NCBI GenBank assembly: GCA_039821145.1
Contig: JBCBOS010000020.1
Span: 102,856-166,855 of the forward strand
From: JBCCSZ01 sp039821145
GTDB taxonomy: Bacteria; Bacteroidota; Bacteroidia; Chitinophagales; Saprospiraceae
DNA length: 64,000 bases
Direction: 5' to 3'
A model generated the notes under the pieces. It did not search any database. It was given only the letters and a program-made list of their open reading frames with translations, and was not told the DNA's origin. The translations under genes and the position numbers were made by a program. The first letter of the stretch is position 1. Every line of letters starts with the position of its first letter. This document shows positions 43,404 through 51,757 of the stretch, one piece after another.

Positions 43404-45623
43404 TCAATCGCTCATCACTTTGCCCAACAACGCCTTGACCCGGTGGTAGTGCTTGACCACGATGACCGTCTTATTGGTCTTTTGTGCAATTTCCTCTGGG
43501 ATACTACCAAAGAGGATTCTGGGATACATGCTCTTGCCCGCAGCACCAATCATCACGGCATCGTATTGCTCAGCAGCCTGGATGATCCCACCGACGACAT
43601 CATCGCTTTTGATGAGTTCTTTGTTGAGCGCAATGCTGTCCCGGGCTTGAATGCGGACCAAGCTCTGGTCCAGGGTCTCCTGACTTTGCTGAATGTCCGA
43701 CTGGCTGGCATTGGTTTTTACCACCTGGCAAGCCGTCAGATGTCCTCCATCGGCATGGACCAGATCATGGGCATATTGCTCGGCACATTGGGCGTGTTCT
43801 CCGCCGGCAGTTGGCAATAGAATGCGCCGAATGGGCTGATCGCCCACCAATTTGACCAACATGATGTCTGTCTGGGCATAGCTCACAACGGTATCGGTGA
43901 TGTTGCCCAATATCCGCTCCTGACTGCCCGTACTTCCTTTCCATCCCAACACGATGAGGCGGCAATGGTTCTCACTGGCAGTTTCCAGGATCGCCCGAGC
44001 CACGTTGTAGCCGATGCGAATGAGGGTATGGGTGGGGATGTTGAGGGTCTCGGCATATTGTCGGGCCTTGTTGACCATCAATTGTTCTTTTTCCAGTAGG
44101 CTGTCATCATAACTGGTCAGAGGCAATTGGTTGGGCAGTTTGACCACCTTGATCAGCAGCAGCTCTCCGTCGCGCTCGCGGGCAATGGAGGCGGCAATCT
44201 GGATCAGTCGATTGCTTGTATGTGGATTGGAAATGGGAACCAAGATCCGAAACTTGTTCTTGTCCAAACGGCTGCGCCCCTGGCTGTGCGCCACATGGGA
44301 TGCCTTGCCGGGGATGGCACTTTCTGCAGGCAAACTTCCCTTCCAGGCAAAAAAGCCCAAAAGCCCCAGCAAGAGCGTGGCCAGGGCCAATAGCAGTGGG
44401 ATGGGATGTTGGAAAATCTGGGCAATCAAATAAAGGTTGGCCAAAATTCCCAAGATGGGCAGCAGTGGCACCAATGGCACTCTGAAGGGGCGTTCGATGT
44501 CGGGATACTTCCGCCGATGGATGATCAGGGCCAAGTTGACCAAAATCAGGGCCAGCAACAAGACCGTATTGGCGTAATAGGACAAGTCTTCCAGCGGCAA
44601 GATCAAGGTAAAAATGAGGATGGCCCCTCCGATGAGGAATACAGATACGATGGGCGTCTTGGTCCGTGCATTGATGCTGCCAATCTCAGGCGGTAGGTGC
44701 CCCAGTTGACTCATGGACAAAACCACCCGCGAGCCCGCCATGATGGAGGCATTCGAAGCCGATACCATCGAAAAGATGGCGCCCCCAATGATGACATAGC
44801 CCCCAATGGGGCCCAAAAACTTCTGCGCAGCCTCTCCCATGGATGCCTCGTTGTACTCGGTCAGCCCAGCAAACAAGACCACCAAGACCACCGCTACGTA
44901 CAACACGGTGACCAGGCTCATGGAAATGAAAATGGCCCTTGGAATGTTCTTCACTGGGTCTTTGACCTCACCCGCCGAAGCAGCAATGGCCGAAAAGCCA
45001 AAAAAGGTAATGAAGACCAATGCCGCAGTAGACCCAATCTGCACCACATCGGTGCTGAAGCGATTGGCCACCTCTTCCATGTCTACAAAGCGCAAACCAC
45101 CAAAGATGAACCAGATCAGCAGGGCCACCTTGGCAGCCGTCACCACAATTTGAAACTTGCCACTTTCCTCTGTCCCTTTGATGTTGAGCAGGGTAAGCCC
45201 AATGAGAAAGACGATGCCAGACAAAGCCTCGATGGGGCTGTGCCAGATGAATTCATTGAAATAACTGGACAAGCTGGCGATGTAAAAAGCGCAAGAAGAG
45301 GTGTAGCCCAAGATGAGCGCCCAGCCCACAAAATAGGCCAGCGGCCCTGGGTAGGTCTTGCGGGCGTACAGGTAGCCTTCCCCGGTGCGTGGATAAATGG
45401 AGACAAACTCGCAATAAGTCAAGGCCGTGAAGCTGGCAACGACGGCGGCCAGCAAAAAAGCGACAATCGCGGCGGAACCCACATTGCGAATGGCCAGGCC
45501 CGAGAGGGTAAAAATCCCGGCTGCAATCATCGTTCCCACCCCAATGGCCAATGCAGTGGTCAGTCCCAAATCGCGACTTAATTCAGTTTCGACATTTTGA
45601 TGGCTGGATGGCTTGTTCTCCAT
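43404..45623 (-). CDS. APC-family amino acid permease fused to two universal stress protein domains
   Basis: A 739-residue protein. The first 440 residues have about twelve helices with the APC signature AIGVGTMIAAGIFTLSGLA near residue 25. Two USP domains follow, the first beginning FRILVPISNPHTSN and the second IRRILLPTAGGEHAQ. The second keeps a good ATP-binding pattern (GAAGKSMYPRILFGSIP), the first a weaker one (GWKGSTGSQERILGNIT). The start at 45623 (MENKPSSHQNVE) is chosen because it sits just before the permease. USP domains could tie amino acid transport to energy state; the substrate is unknown. Confidence 0.88.
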   Translation of the reverse strand: MENKPSSHQNVETELSRDLGLTTALAIGVGTMIAAGIFTLSGLAIRNVGSAAIVAFLLAAVVASFTALTYCEFVSIYPRTGEGYLYARKTYPGPLAYFVGWALILGYTSSCAFYIASLSSYFNEFIWHSPIEALSGIVFLIGLTLLNIKGTEESGKFQIVVTAAKVALLIWFIFGGLRFVDMEEVANRFSTDVVQIGSTAALVFITFFGFSAIAASAGEVKDPVKNIPRAIFISMSLVTVLYVAVVLVVLFAGLTEYNEASMGEAAQKFLGPIGGYVIIGGAIFSMVSASNASIMAGSRVVLSMSQLGHLPPEIGSINARTKTPIVSVFLIGGAILIFTLILPLEDLSYYANTVLLLALILVNLALIIHRRKYPDIERPFRVPLVPLLPILGILANLYLIAQIFQHPIPLLLALATLLLGLLGFFAWKGSLPAESAIPGKASHVAHSQGRSRLDKNKFRILVPISNPHTSNRLIQIAASIARERDGELLLIKVVKLPNQLPLTSYDDSLLEKEQLMVNKARQYAETLNIPTHTLIRIGYNVARAILETASENHCRLIVLGWKGSTGSQERILGNITDTVVSYAQTDIMLVKLVGDQPIRRILLPTAGGEHAQCAEQYAHDLVHADGGHLTACQVVKTNASQSDIQQSQETLDQSLVRIQARDSIALNKELIKSDDVVGGIIQAAEQYDAVMIGAAGKSMYPRILFGSIPEEIAQKTNKTVIVVKHYHRVKALLGKVMSD

Positions 45624-45782
45624 TTTGTTGTTGGATGATTGATCGGCGAAAAATAGATATAATTGGCGGCTAATCCCAAACTTGCCTGTGTTATTCACTT
45701 CTGGGAGCCATTGCAACAGCCGATGTCCAGCCCAAATATAAGCAAGCGGGCGGTCATCCTTCTACTACCACACAAAAAAAAA

Positions 45783-45810
45783 GCGCCAGCCCGTTGGAAA
45801 GGGATGACGC
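45783..45810 (-). terminator. Terminator of the downstream T9SS protein gene
   Basis: On the minus strand GCGTCA pairs with TGGCGC (one G-U pair), extended by a CCC/GGG block, and the hairpin is followed by nine T residues (45774-45782). It lies 22 bp after the stop of the T9SS gene at 45833. Confidence 0.7.
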
Positions 45811-45832
45811 TCCGTCGCTCTCTTAATGCGAA

Positions 45833-48800
45833 CTATTGCGTTTTGACAATTCGTTCCAGCAGACTCCCTTTTGCATGTCGGATGCGCAAAAAGTAATGGC
45901 CATCTGGATAGTCGTACAGAGACAAGGTCCCCGTGTATTTTTCGTTGTACTTTCCGATTGTTCTGTGTTGGATCAAGCGTCCATTGAGGTCAAAGACTTC
46001 CACTGTCAGCAGTGGATCATTGATGGGTAGGTTGGAAATGACAAGTCTGAAAAGACCCTGTGTTGGGTTTGGCAGTAACTCCACCTCGACCAATTGCCCA
46101 TCCACCAACTGCAAGCCCGTCACAAAGCTCACCTCCACCGTCTCTGTATACGTACAGCTCGTATCTGTTCCCACCACAAACACATCGTATGCCCCCGGCA
46201 AGAGATTTTCAAACAAGGGCACATTTTGCAAGGTCTGTCCACCGTCGATGCTGTATTGGTATGGCCCTACCCCATCGGCCGCACTGATCATGATGCTTCC
46301 ATCGGCGACATTGCTGCCAGAGGCATCTTCCACCACGATCTCGGCAGACAAATTGCAGTTTTTCGTCAGGCAGAAGTTTTCCACAGCCTGTGAACCAAAA
46401 TTTCCGCCATTGCTGATGAGCACATTGCCTTCATTGTCCAAGACGGAAAAACTTCCTTCTCCAAAATCACAGCAAATTCCATCGCTTGCCGAATCCATCA
46501 CCACCAGGACGTAACAAGAGTCGCTGTCCAAACAAATCACCTCTTCGAACGTGGTGTTGACCGCAGCAAACGGAAAGTTTCCACTGGCAACTTGCTGACC
46601 GGAATTGGCATAAGAAAGGGTCCAAGTCGATTCGTCGGGATATTCGTCGGTGTTGAAGACAAAGGTGATGAAGGATTCTGGGTCCTGCAGATTAAAAGTT
46701 GCATTGACATTATTGTTGCGAGAGACGGGGTCTGGTCGGTCGTTGAGCAATAGAATGCGGAACTCCACAGCATTGTCTCCTTCCTGAAAATCGGCTTCCA
46801 ATGTGTACGCAATGTCGACAGAGGCCGCAAAATCGAGCGAACCAGAAAACAAAATGGTATCGACAGGAGCATCATTGACCAGTACTCCAATCTCGGCGGT
46901 ACTGATGACTTCAAAGCCTTCATTGCCCAGTGTCAGGCTGACAGGGGTTGACTTTTGGCAATTGCTTTCGTCTATTTCTGCCAAGAGAGCGCCATCCAGG
47001 GTTTCGAGCTGGAAAACGATCTGTTCCAAGGTATCGTTGAATGGATTTCTGTCGTTTGGATGCGAGATAATGGCACCGATGCCGTAGAATCCAACCGCTG
47101 ACATGTCTATGGGAGTGGAAAATTGATAAGAAAACAGAGAATCCGGTGTCAAGGTATCAGCAATCATGACAGTCTCCACTGGCTGTCCGGATACCAGCAG
47201 GGAAAGGCTGTAGTTGGCCATCGGTTCCAGGCCGGAGTTGGCAAACTGGGCCGTCACCTGTTCGCCTGCCCCCAAGTCATCGGAATTCATCGGTTCCAAG
47301 ATGGCCCGGGTGGACAGGTCAAAGGTATCCTTGGCCAGCTGAAAGGCAACAAGCCGGGTGCCAGCATCATTGTCGGTGGCATATTCTGTGGTGAACCAAA
47401 ACGTATTGTCTCCTCTTGGACTGACAGACAGTTGTGAATAATCTCCAAAGCGCCCCCCTGAATTGATCGCCGAAGCACCATCGATCACATTGTATTCCTC
47501 AACTGTCATCTGCCCCAACGGATCATTGGCATAGCGCCCTGTAAATCGGATGCCGACATAGGTATCTGCGCTGGTCACATTGTAGGCCAAGCCGATGTTT
47601 CCCCGATCGTCCATGGCAATGGAGCCCATGAATCGGTCCAGTCCATCATTGGGTGCAAAAGTCCCTTCTTGGTACAATGTCCAATCTGTTGTGGCGGTGC
47701 GCCTCAGTTCCACCCAGCGGATGCCAGCCTTGTTGTCTCCATCGGTGTAATCCGTCACGAAGTTGAACACCAGAGATTCATGCGTTCCAAAGTTGCGCAG
47801 ATGTGGGATGTTCATGATGACTTCCGGGATGGCATCCAAGCCACCACCGTTGAGTTGTGGCAAGCAGGAGAAGTCAAAGCCCGTAGGGACAGAGCATGGA
47901 TAGGAGTCGAAAGGAGTCGTGATGATGGACGTTTGGTCTACGGTGGTATTGTCGGGTGTATCGAAGTCCAGGTTGAAGGCGTAAATTTCAATTTGGTCTT
48001 GTGCCGGGCCACCGGGCCAGGAGCTGTCGTTGATCGCCATGGTGATGGGTCGTCTGTCAACGGGCAGTCGGATGCCATTCCAGTCGACGGGCGTACTCAC
48101 ATAAAAGCCAGCCTCGGTATCGTCATTGCCCAATATCCCTACTCGGATCATGCGCACATTGTCTTCTCCTGCCCGAAGTGCCTCGATGTCGAGGAAGTAT
48201 TGGTGCAAAGTCCCCCCACTCTCTTCGTTGGTCGTTACGATCAATGCATCCGGACTGATGGCATATTTGGGATAGTCCGGAAACTGAGGCGTGGCAAAAG
48301 AATAGGCGAAATAACTTCCGAGGGGGTCTTTGGTTTCGCTCACTGCGATGAGCAGATTGGCGGGATCGGTGAATTCAGTGACAAACCACTTTTGAGCAAC
48401 TTCGTCATACAAAACGATGGGATCTCCTTCTGAGGAGGCGTTGAATTCTGCCCAAAGGGTATTCATGGCAAATGACTGTACCAGATTGCCGTCCAGGTCG
48501 TAGACACCTACGGTGGTCACATTGATGGCTTGTACGTAATATTCGTCGCTGACGTCTCCGGAAGGATCATGCGGCGAGCCAAAATTGCCCAAGGCTTGCA
48601 CATTGACGGTGGGTTCGATGGTGTTGAGGACTCCCCTGAGGGCGAACTCTTTTTGTCGGATGGGGTCTGGTCCTTGGTGTTCGAGATGTGGATGGATGGA
48701 CTTTCCGCCGATGCGTCGATTGGCAAAGTTGTCGGGTTTTTTCTTGAGACGTCTGGAAGCGTTCTTTTTCTCTTTTGAAGTGGCTTGTTTTTGCACCAAT

Positions 48801-48946
48801 TCTCTGATGGCTTTCGATTTGCCCAGAAATTTGGCGCTGCTGGCAGATACCTCTACCTTGTCCAGGCGTTTGGTGCTGACCTGTGCCTCAGCAGAAAAGC
48901 AGAGACTGCCGATGAGGAGTATTGCTAGTAGTAATCTGTGTATCAT
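45833..48946 (-). CDS. T9SS-exported multidomain surface protein
   Basis: A 1037-residue secreted protein with a signal peptide (MIHRLLLAILLIGSLCFSAE). The first half is beta-rich, with a block DPIVLYDEVAQKWFVTEFTD typical of Bacteroidota proteins with propeller-like repeats. Around residues 850-900 comes a Cys-rich segment (CYVLVVMDSASDGICCDFGE), then a SprB-type repeat (SDG/ISAADGVGPYQYSIDGG, ending in DTSCTYTETVEV), and a type IX sorting domain (VELLPNPTQGLFRLVI to the C-terminus). No catalytic motif is seen; adhesion or structural roles are possible. The start at 48946 lies 4 bp after the stop of the I9-like lipoprotein, so the two are coupled. Confidence 0.8.
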   Translation of the reverse strand: MIHRLLLAILLIGSLCFSAEAQVSTKRLDKVEVSASSAKFLGKSKAIRELVQKQATSKEKKNASRRLKKKPDNFANRRIGGKSIHPHLEHQGPDPIRQKEFALRGVLNTIEPTVNVQALGNFGSPHDPSGDVSDEYYVQAINVTTVGVYDLDGNLVQSFAMNTLWAEFNASSEGDPIVLYDEVAQKWFVTEFTDPANLLIAVSETKDPLGSYFAYSFATPQFPDYPKYAISPDALIVTTNEESGGTLHQYFLDIEALRAGEDNVRMIRVGILGNDDTEAGFYVSTPVDWNGIRLPVDRRPITMAINDSSWPGGPAQDQIEIYAFNLDFDTPDNTTVDQTSIITTPFDSYPCSVPTGFDFSCLPQLNGGGLDAIPEVIMNIPHLRNFGTHESLVFNFVTDYTDGDNKAGIRWVELRRTATTDWTLYQEGTFAPNDGLDRFMGSIAMDDRGNIGLAYNVTSADTYVGIRFTGRYANDPLGQMTVEEYNVIDGASAINSGGRFGDYSQLSVSPRGDNTFWFTTEYATDNDAGTRLVAFQLAKDTFDLSTRAILEPMNSDDLGAGEQVTAQFANSGLEPMANYSLSLLVSGQPVETVMIADTLTPDSLFSYQFSTPIDMSAVGFYGIGAIISHPNDRNPFNDTLEQIVFQLETLDGALLAEIDESNCQKSTPVSLTLGNEGFEVISTAEIGVLVNDAPVDTILFSGSLDFAASVDIAYTLEADFQEGDNAVEFRILLLNDRPDPVSRNNNVNATFNLQDPESFITFVFNTDEYPDESTWTLSYANSGQQVASGNFPFAAVNTTFEEVICLDSDSCYVLVVMDSASDGICCDFGEGSFSVLDNEGNVLISNGGNFGSQAVENFCLTKNCNLSAEIVVEDASGSNVADGSIMISAADGVGPYQYSIDGGQTLQNVPLFENLLPGAYDVFVVGTDTSCTYTETVEVSFVTGLQLVDGQLVEVELLPNPTQGLFRLVISNLPINDPLLTVEVFDLNGRLIQHRTIGKYNEKYTGTLSLYDYPDGHYFLRIRHAKGSLLERIVKTQ

Positions 48947-48950
48947 AACA

Positions 48951-49328
48951 TTAGTTTTTTCTGATGGGTCCAGTTTTGGATGATTTTTGATTGCTGCCCG
49001 ATTGGATGTCGATTCCCCCCTGTTTGATCTCTTCGACCTCGACAATCTTTGGGTCTGCCGCCATTCTTTCCAGCAGTTGCTGTTTCTTTTTGCTTGTCAA
49101 GGTAAATACGGCCCTGTACTGGTTGAGGGTTCGATTGGAGCGCTTGACAGCCGAGGGATTGTAGATTTTGTACTGTTCGATGATGTGAACGGAGGTGAGT
49201 TCTTTTTTCAGGACAATCAGAAAAGCATGGTTTTGTGTCGCCTTTTTGGAGGCTGAGCAGGACGAAAGGGACCCCATTGCCATACAGCAAAGCAGAAAAA
49301 ATGCCAGGGGTCTACTGGTTGGTATCAT
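48951..49328 (-). CDS. Small lipoprotein resembling an inhibitor I9 / subtilisin propeptide domain
   Basis: A 125-residue lipoprotein; the leader ends MAMGSLSSC. The mature part reads HAFLIVLKKELTSVHIIEQY, then RAVFTLTSKKKQQLLERMAA and PKIVEVEEI, which follows the pattern of the inhibitor I9 fold (first strand VvLK, FxaxLs helix, final dPkVxxVE strand). Such domains chaperone or inhibit subtilases. No subtilase gene is nearby; it sits upstream of the T9SS protein with only 4 bp between them. The resemblance is by eye and needs a profile search. Confidence 0.65.
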   Translation of the reverse strand: MIPTSRPLAFFLLCCMAMGSLSSCSASKKATQNHAFLIVLKKELTSVHIIEQYKIYNPSAVKRSNRTLNQYRAVFTLTSKKKQQLLERMAADPKIVEVEEIKQGGIDIQSGSNQKSSKTGPIRKN

Positions 49329-49657
49329 ATCTCGTTTGTTTGTGGTAAAAAACGAGGGCTATTGGAAGCCCAGACCGATCTTTAGACCGATCAAATTGTA
49401 TTATCCCCTAGTCATTTGTGGTGTTTGACTGTGAAGCTCAAAAATAAGTGCCAAAGCAAGAAAATCGACAGCAAATTGTTGAATAATTTGTCAGCCCCAT
49501 TCCAATTGATGGAGATTTGTCACTAAAGCCTCTAGCGACCTCAAAGGACATCTGGAGTGACCACGGGATCGTTTTCCGCCTGGAGATGGGCAGGCTTGGT
49601 GGAGAGAGAAAATCTGTCAGAACAAGGGTGGAACGCTGGCGGTACCAGCTCATTGAC
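49329..49657. other. 329-bp intergenic region without a recognised gene
   Basis: Between the I9-like lipoprotein start and the photolyase stop (same strand). Open frames on both strands are short and unlike neighbouring codon use. The right side (49540-49650) is GC-richer and could be a remnant of coding sequence, but no family is recognisable. No promoter with a clear -7/-33 pair was found. Confidence 0.45.
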
Positions 49658-51175
49658 TCATTCCACAAGCGAGCCTGTCAGGACGCTCACATTTTGTGCC
49701 AACCATTCTTCTGCTGCCTGTACTTTGGGGGCATTTTTTTCCTGGTTCCTCACAGCCATGGCACACATCATGGCCCAACGGGGGTTGGATCGCAAGTCGC
49801 CGCTGTTCTTTTCAATCCAACGCCAGTAGAGTCCATCCCATACCATACACCAATCCCCGGTTTTGTAGTGACTCATTTTGCGCACATAGGCAGAGCCACT
49901 GAAGTAGGGTTTTGTGGTGATCAGGCCCCCAGCGCTGTTTTGGCTCATGGCATAGGCATTGGGAACCATGACCCAGTCGTAGCTGTCGACAAACATGCTC
50001 AAGAACCACTTGTAAATTTCTTTGGGATGCACTTCGCACAAAAATAGGAAGCCACCGAGCACCATCAGTCGTTCGATGTGGTGGCAATAGCCTGTTTTCA
50101 GAATGCGTTGGATGCAATCGTCTATGGGTGGGATGCCAGTGGTGCCGTCCCAAAACCCTTCTGGCAGCTTGTTTTTTTGTTGCCAATGATTGCCCTTGCG
50201 CATCTGTACACCGAGGCTTTCATAACTGGCCCGCATGAACTCCCGCCACCCGATGATCTGCCGGATGAAGCCTTCCAGGCTGTTGAGGGGAACGTCTTTT
50301 TCGAGGGCGTATGCCAGGGCCATATCCACCACGTATTGAGGGCTGAGCAGTCCGATGTTGAGCATGGGGGTCAGCAAGCTGTGCCAAAGGCTGTTTTCTC
50401 CGGCCACGATGGCATCTTCATAGTCGCCAAACAGGTCAAAACGTTCCACCAAAAACTGTTGCAACCAAGCCTCGGCTTGCTCTCGGGAATAGGGATACAT
50501 CAGGTCATTTTGTACACCGATGACGTTGGGATAGTGGTCTCGCACATAGTCTGCGGCAGCTTTGGTGTGGGCATTGGCGGAAATGGATGGGAGATCGGGA
50601 ATGTCGGCAAGCAACTTTTTGGGGACTTTCTTGCGGTTGTCTTCGTCGTAGCTCCATTTGCCCCCCACCGGCTGGCCGTGTTCATCCACCAGTATGTCGA
50701 GTCGCTTGCGCTGGTGGGAATAAAAATCTGCCATGAACCAACGCTTGCGACCGTCGAAGAAGTTGTGGTTATCGGTTTGGGTATTGATGTAGAGGGGGGA
50801 ATCGTAATAGGTCACGGCAGCACCACAAGCCTGGGCCGTCTCATCCACTCGCTTGCTGAGCATGTAATCGACGGGATCGGCCAAATGCCATTTCTTGTAG
50901 GACTTCTTGTCGAGCTCTCGGAGGATGTCCCGGTCGGAGGTGTAGGCGTGTGCTTCGAAGTACAAGACCTTCTTTCCCTCCGCCTTGCGTTCTTTGGCAT
51001 ACTGCTTCATGCTGGCTCGGTGGAGCAACAATTTTTGCCAATGCATGGGGATGGGATGATGAGCATCTGTCCCGAAAAACAGCGGAGACTCTATCAGGGC
51101 AACTGTTTTGCACTCTTGGACGGCTGGATGGGATTCAAACAATTGGTGGGGAAAGACGATGGCAATATCAGGCAT
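49658..51175 (-). CDS. Cryptochrome/photolyase-related protein (FeS-BCP-like) with reduced cluster ligands
   Basis: A 505-residue protein of the group that includes PhrB/CryB-type (6-4) photolyases. The N-terminal antenna-type domain starts DIAIVFPHQLFE; the FAD domain has GENSLWHSLLTPMLNIGLLS, IGWREFMRASYE, YCHHIERLMVLG and MSQNSAGGLITTKPYFSGSA. FeS-BCP enzymes bind a 4Fe-4S cluster through one Cys before the HH motif and three in a C-terminal CxxC...C loop. The first Cys is present (DDCIQRIL), but the C-terminal loop is shortened to MSHYKTGDWCMVWDGLYW with a single Cys, so the cluster is probably absent. Light-driven repair or signalling is inferred. Confidence 0.87.
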   Translation of the reverse strand: MPDIAIVFPHQLFESHPAVQECKTVALIESPLFFGTDAHHPIPMHWQKLLLHRASMKQYAKERKAEGKKVLYFEAHAYTSDRDILRELDKKSYKKWHLADPVDYMLSKRVDETAQACGAAVTYYDSPLYINTQTDNHNFFDGRKRWFMADFYSHQRKRLDILVDEHGQPVGGKWSYDEDNRKKVPKKLLADIPDLPSISANAHTKAAADYVRDHYPNVIGVQNDLMYPYSREQAEAWLQQFLVERFDLFGDYEDAIVAGENSLWHSLLTPMLNIGLLSPQYVVDMALAYALEKDVPLNSLEGFIRQIIGWREFMRASYESLGVQMRKGNHWQQKNKLPEGFWDGTTGIPPIDDCIQRILKTGYCHHIERLMVLGGFLFLCEVHPKEIYKWFLSMFVDSYDWVMVPNAYAMSQNSAGGLITTKPYFSGSAYVRKMSHYKTGDWCMVWDGLYWRWIEKNSGDLRSNPRWAMMCAMAVRNQEKNAPKVQAAEEWLAQNVSVLTGSLVE

Positions 51176-51357
51176 GGTAGATCTTGGATTCTTTCTGCTA
51201 AAAATGAGAGAAGGTTGGCGCTAGATTGTGTGGAAGGGAGACGGAGAATGAAGTCCGTACGACTGCAGAAACAAGGCAAAGCGCACAATGTTTACAACAA
51301 AAGGGGCATTGTGATGTATTTTTGGTTATTTTAGATGGGCAGAACATACGACATCAA

Positions 51358-51747
51358 ATGGACGAAAACACCATCCTGGATCAAGACTTTCAGCCCACCC
51401 ATGGCCGCCACCCCATCGAAGCAATCGTCTGGTGGGAAGAGAAACGGCTGTACTACAATTTGATTCTCATTGGATGGGAGGTATGCATGATGGTTTCCTA
51501 TGCAGAAGGAACCATAAGGTATGGGATCGAAAATGCCATATGGGACTCCCTTTATTTTACAATCGCTGCAAATCTGTTTTACACTTTTGGATGGATGGTC
51601 GAGCTGTTGATCCACCACTATTCCAAAGGCTACACATTTCACAAGACCTTGCGCGTATTGATATTGACTTTTGGAACTGCCTTTTCCCTTTTCCTGACCT
51701 ATGTCTTGTATGAGGCGGCATTGTTCATCGGCAATTTGGGGCATTGA
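51358..51747 (+). CDS. Small three-helix membrane protein
   Basis: A 129-residue protein with a start at 51358 (MDENTILDQDFQ). A conserved-looking WWEEKRLYYNL segment precedes three hydrophobic helices (around LILIGWEVCMMVSYA, LYFTIAANLFYTFGWMVEL and LILTFGTAFSLFLTYVLYEA). I do not recognise the family. It ends 10 bp from the convergent CHAT gene stop, and it is divergent from the photolyase gene across 182 bp. Confidence 0.72.
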   Translation: MDENTILDQDFQPTHGRHPIEAIVWWEEKRLYYNLILIGWEVCMMVSYAEGTIRYGIENAIWDSLYFTIAANLFYTFGWMVELLIHHYSKGYTFHKTLRVLILTFGTAFSLFLTYVLYEAALFIGNLGH

Positions 51748-51757
51748 TGTTTCCAGT

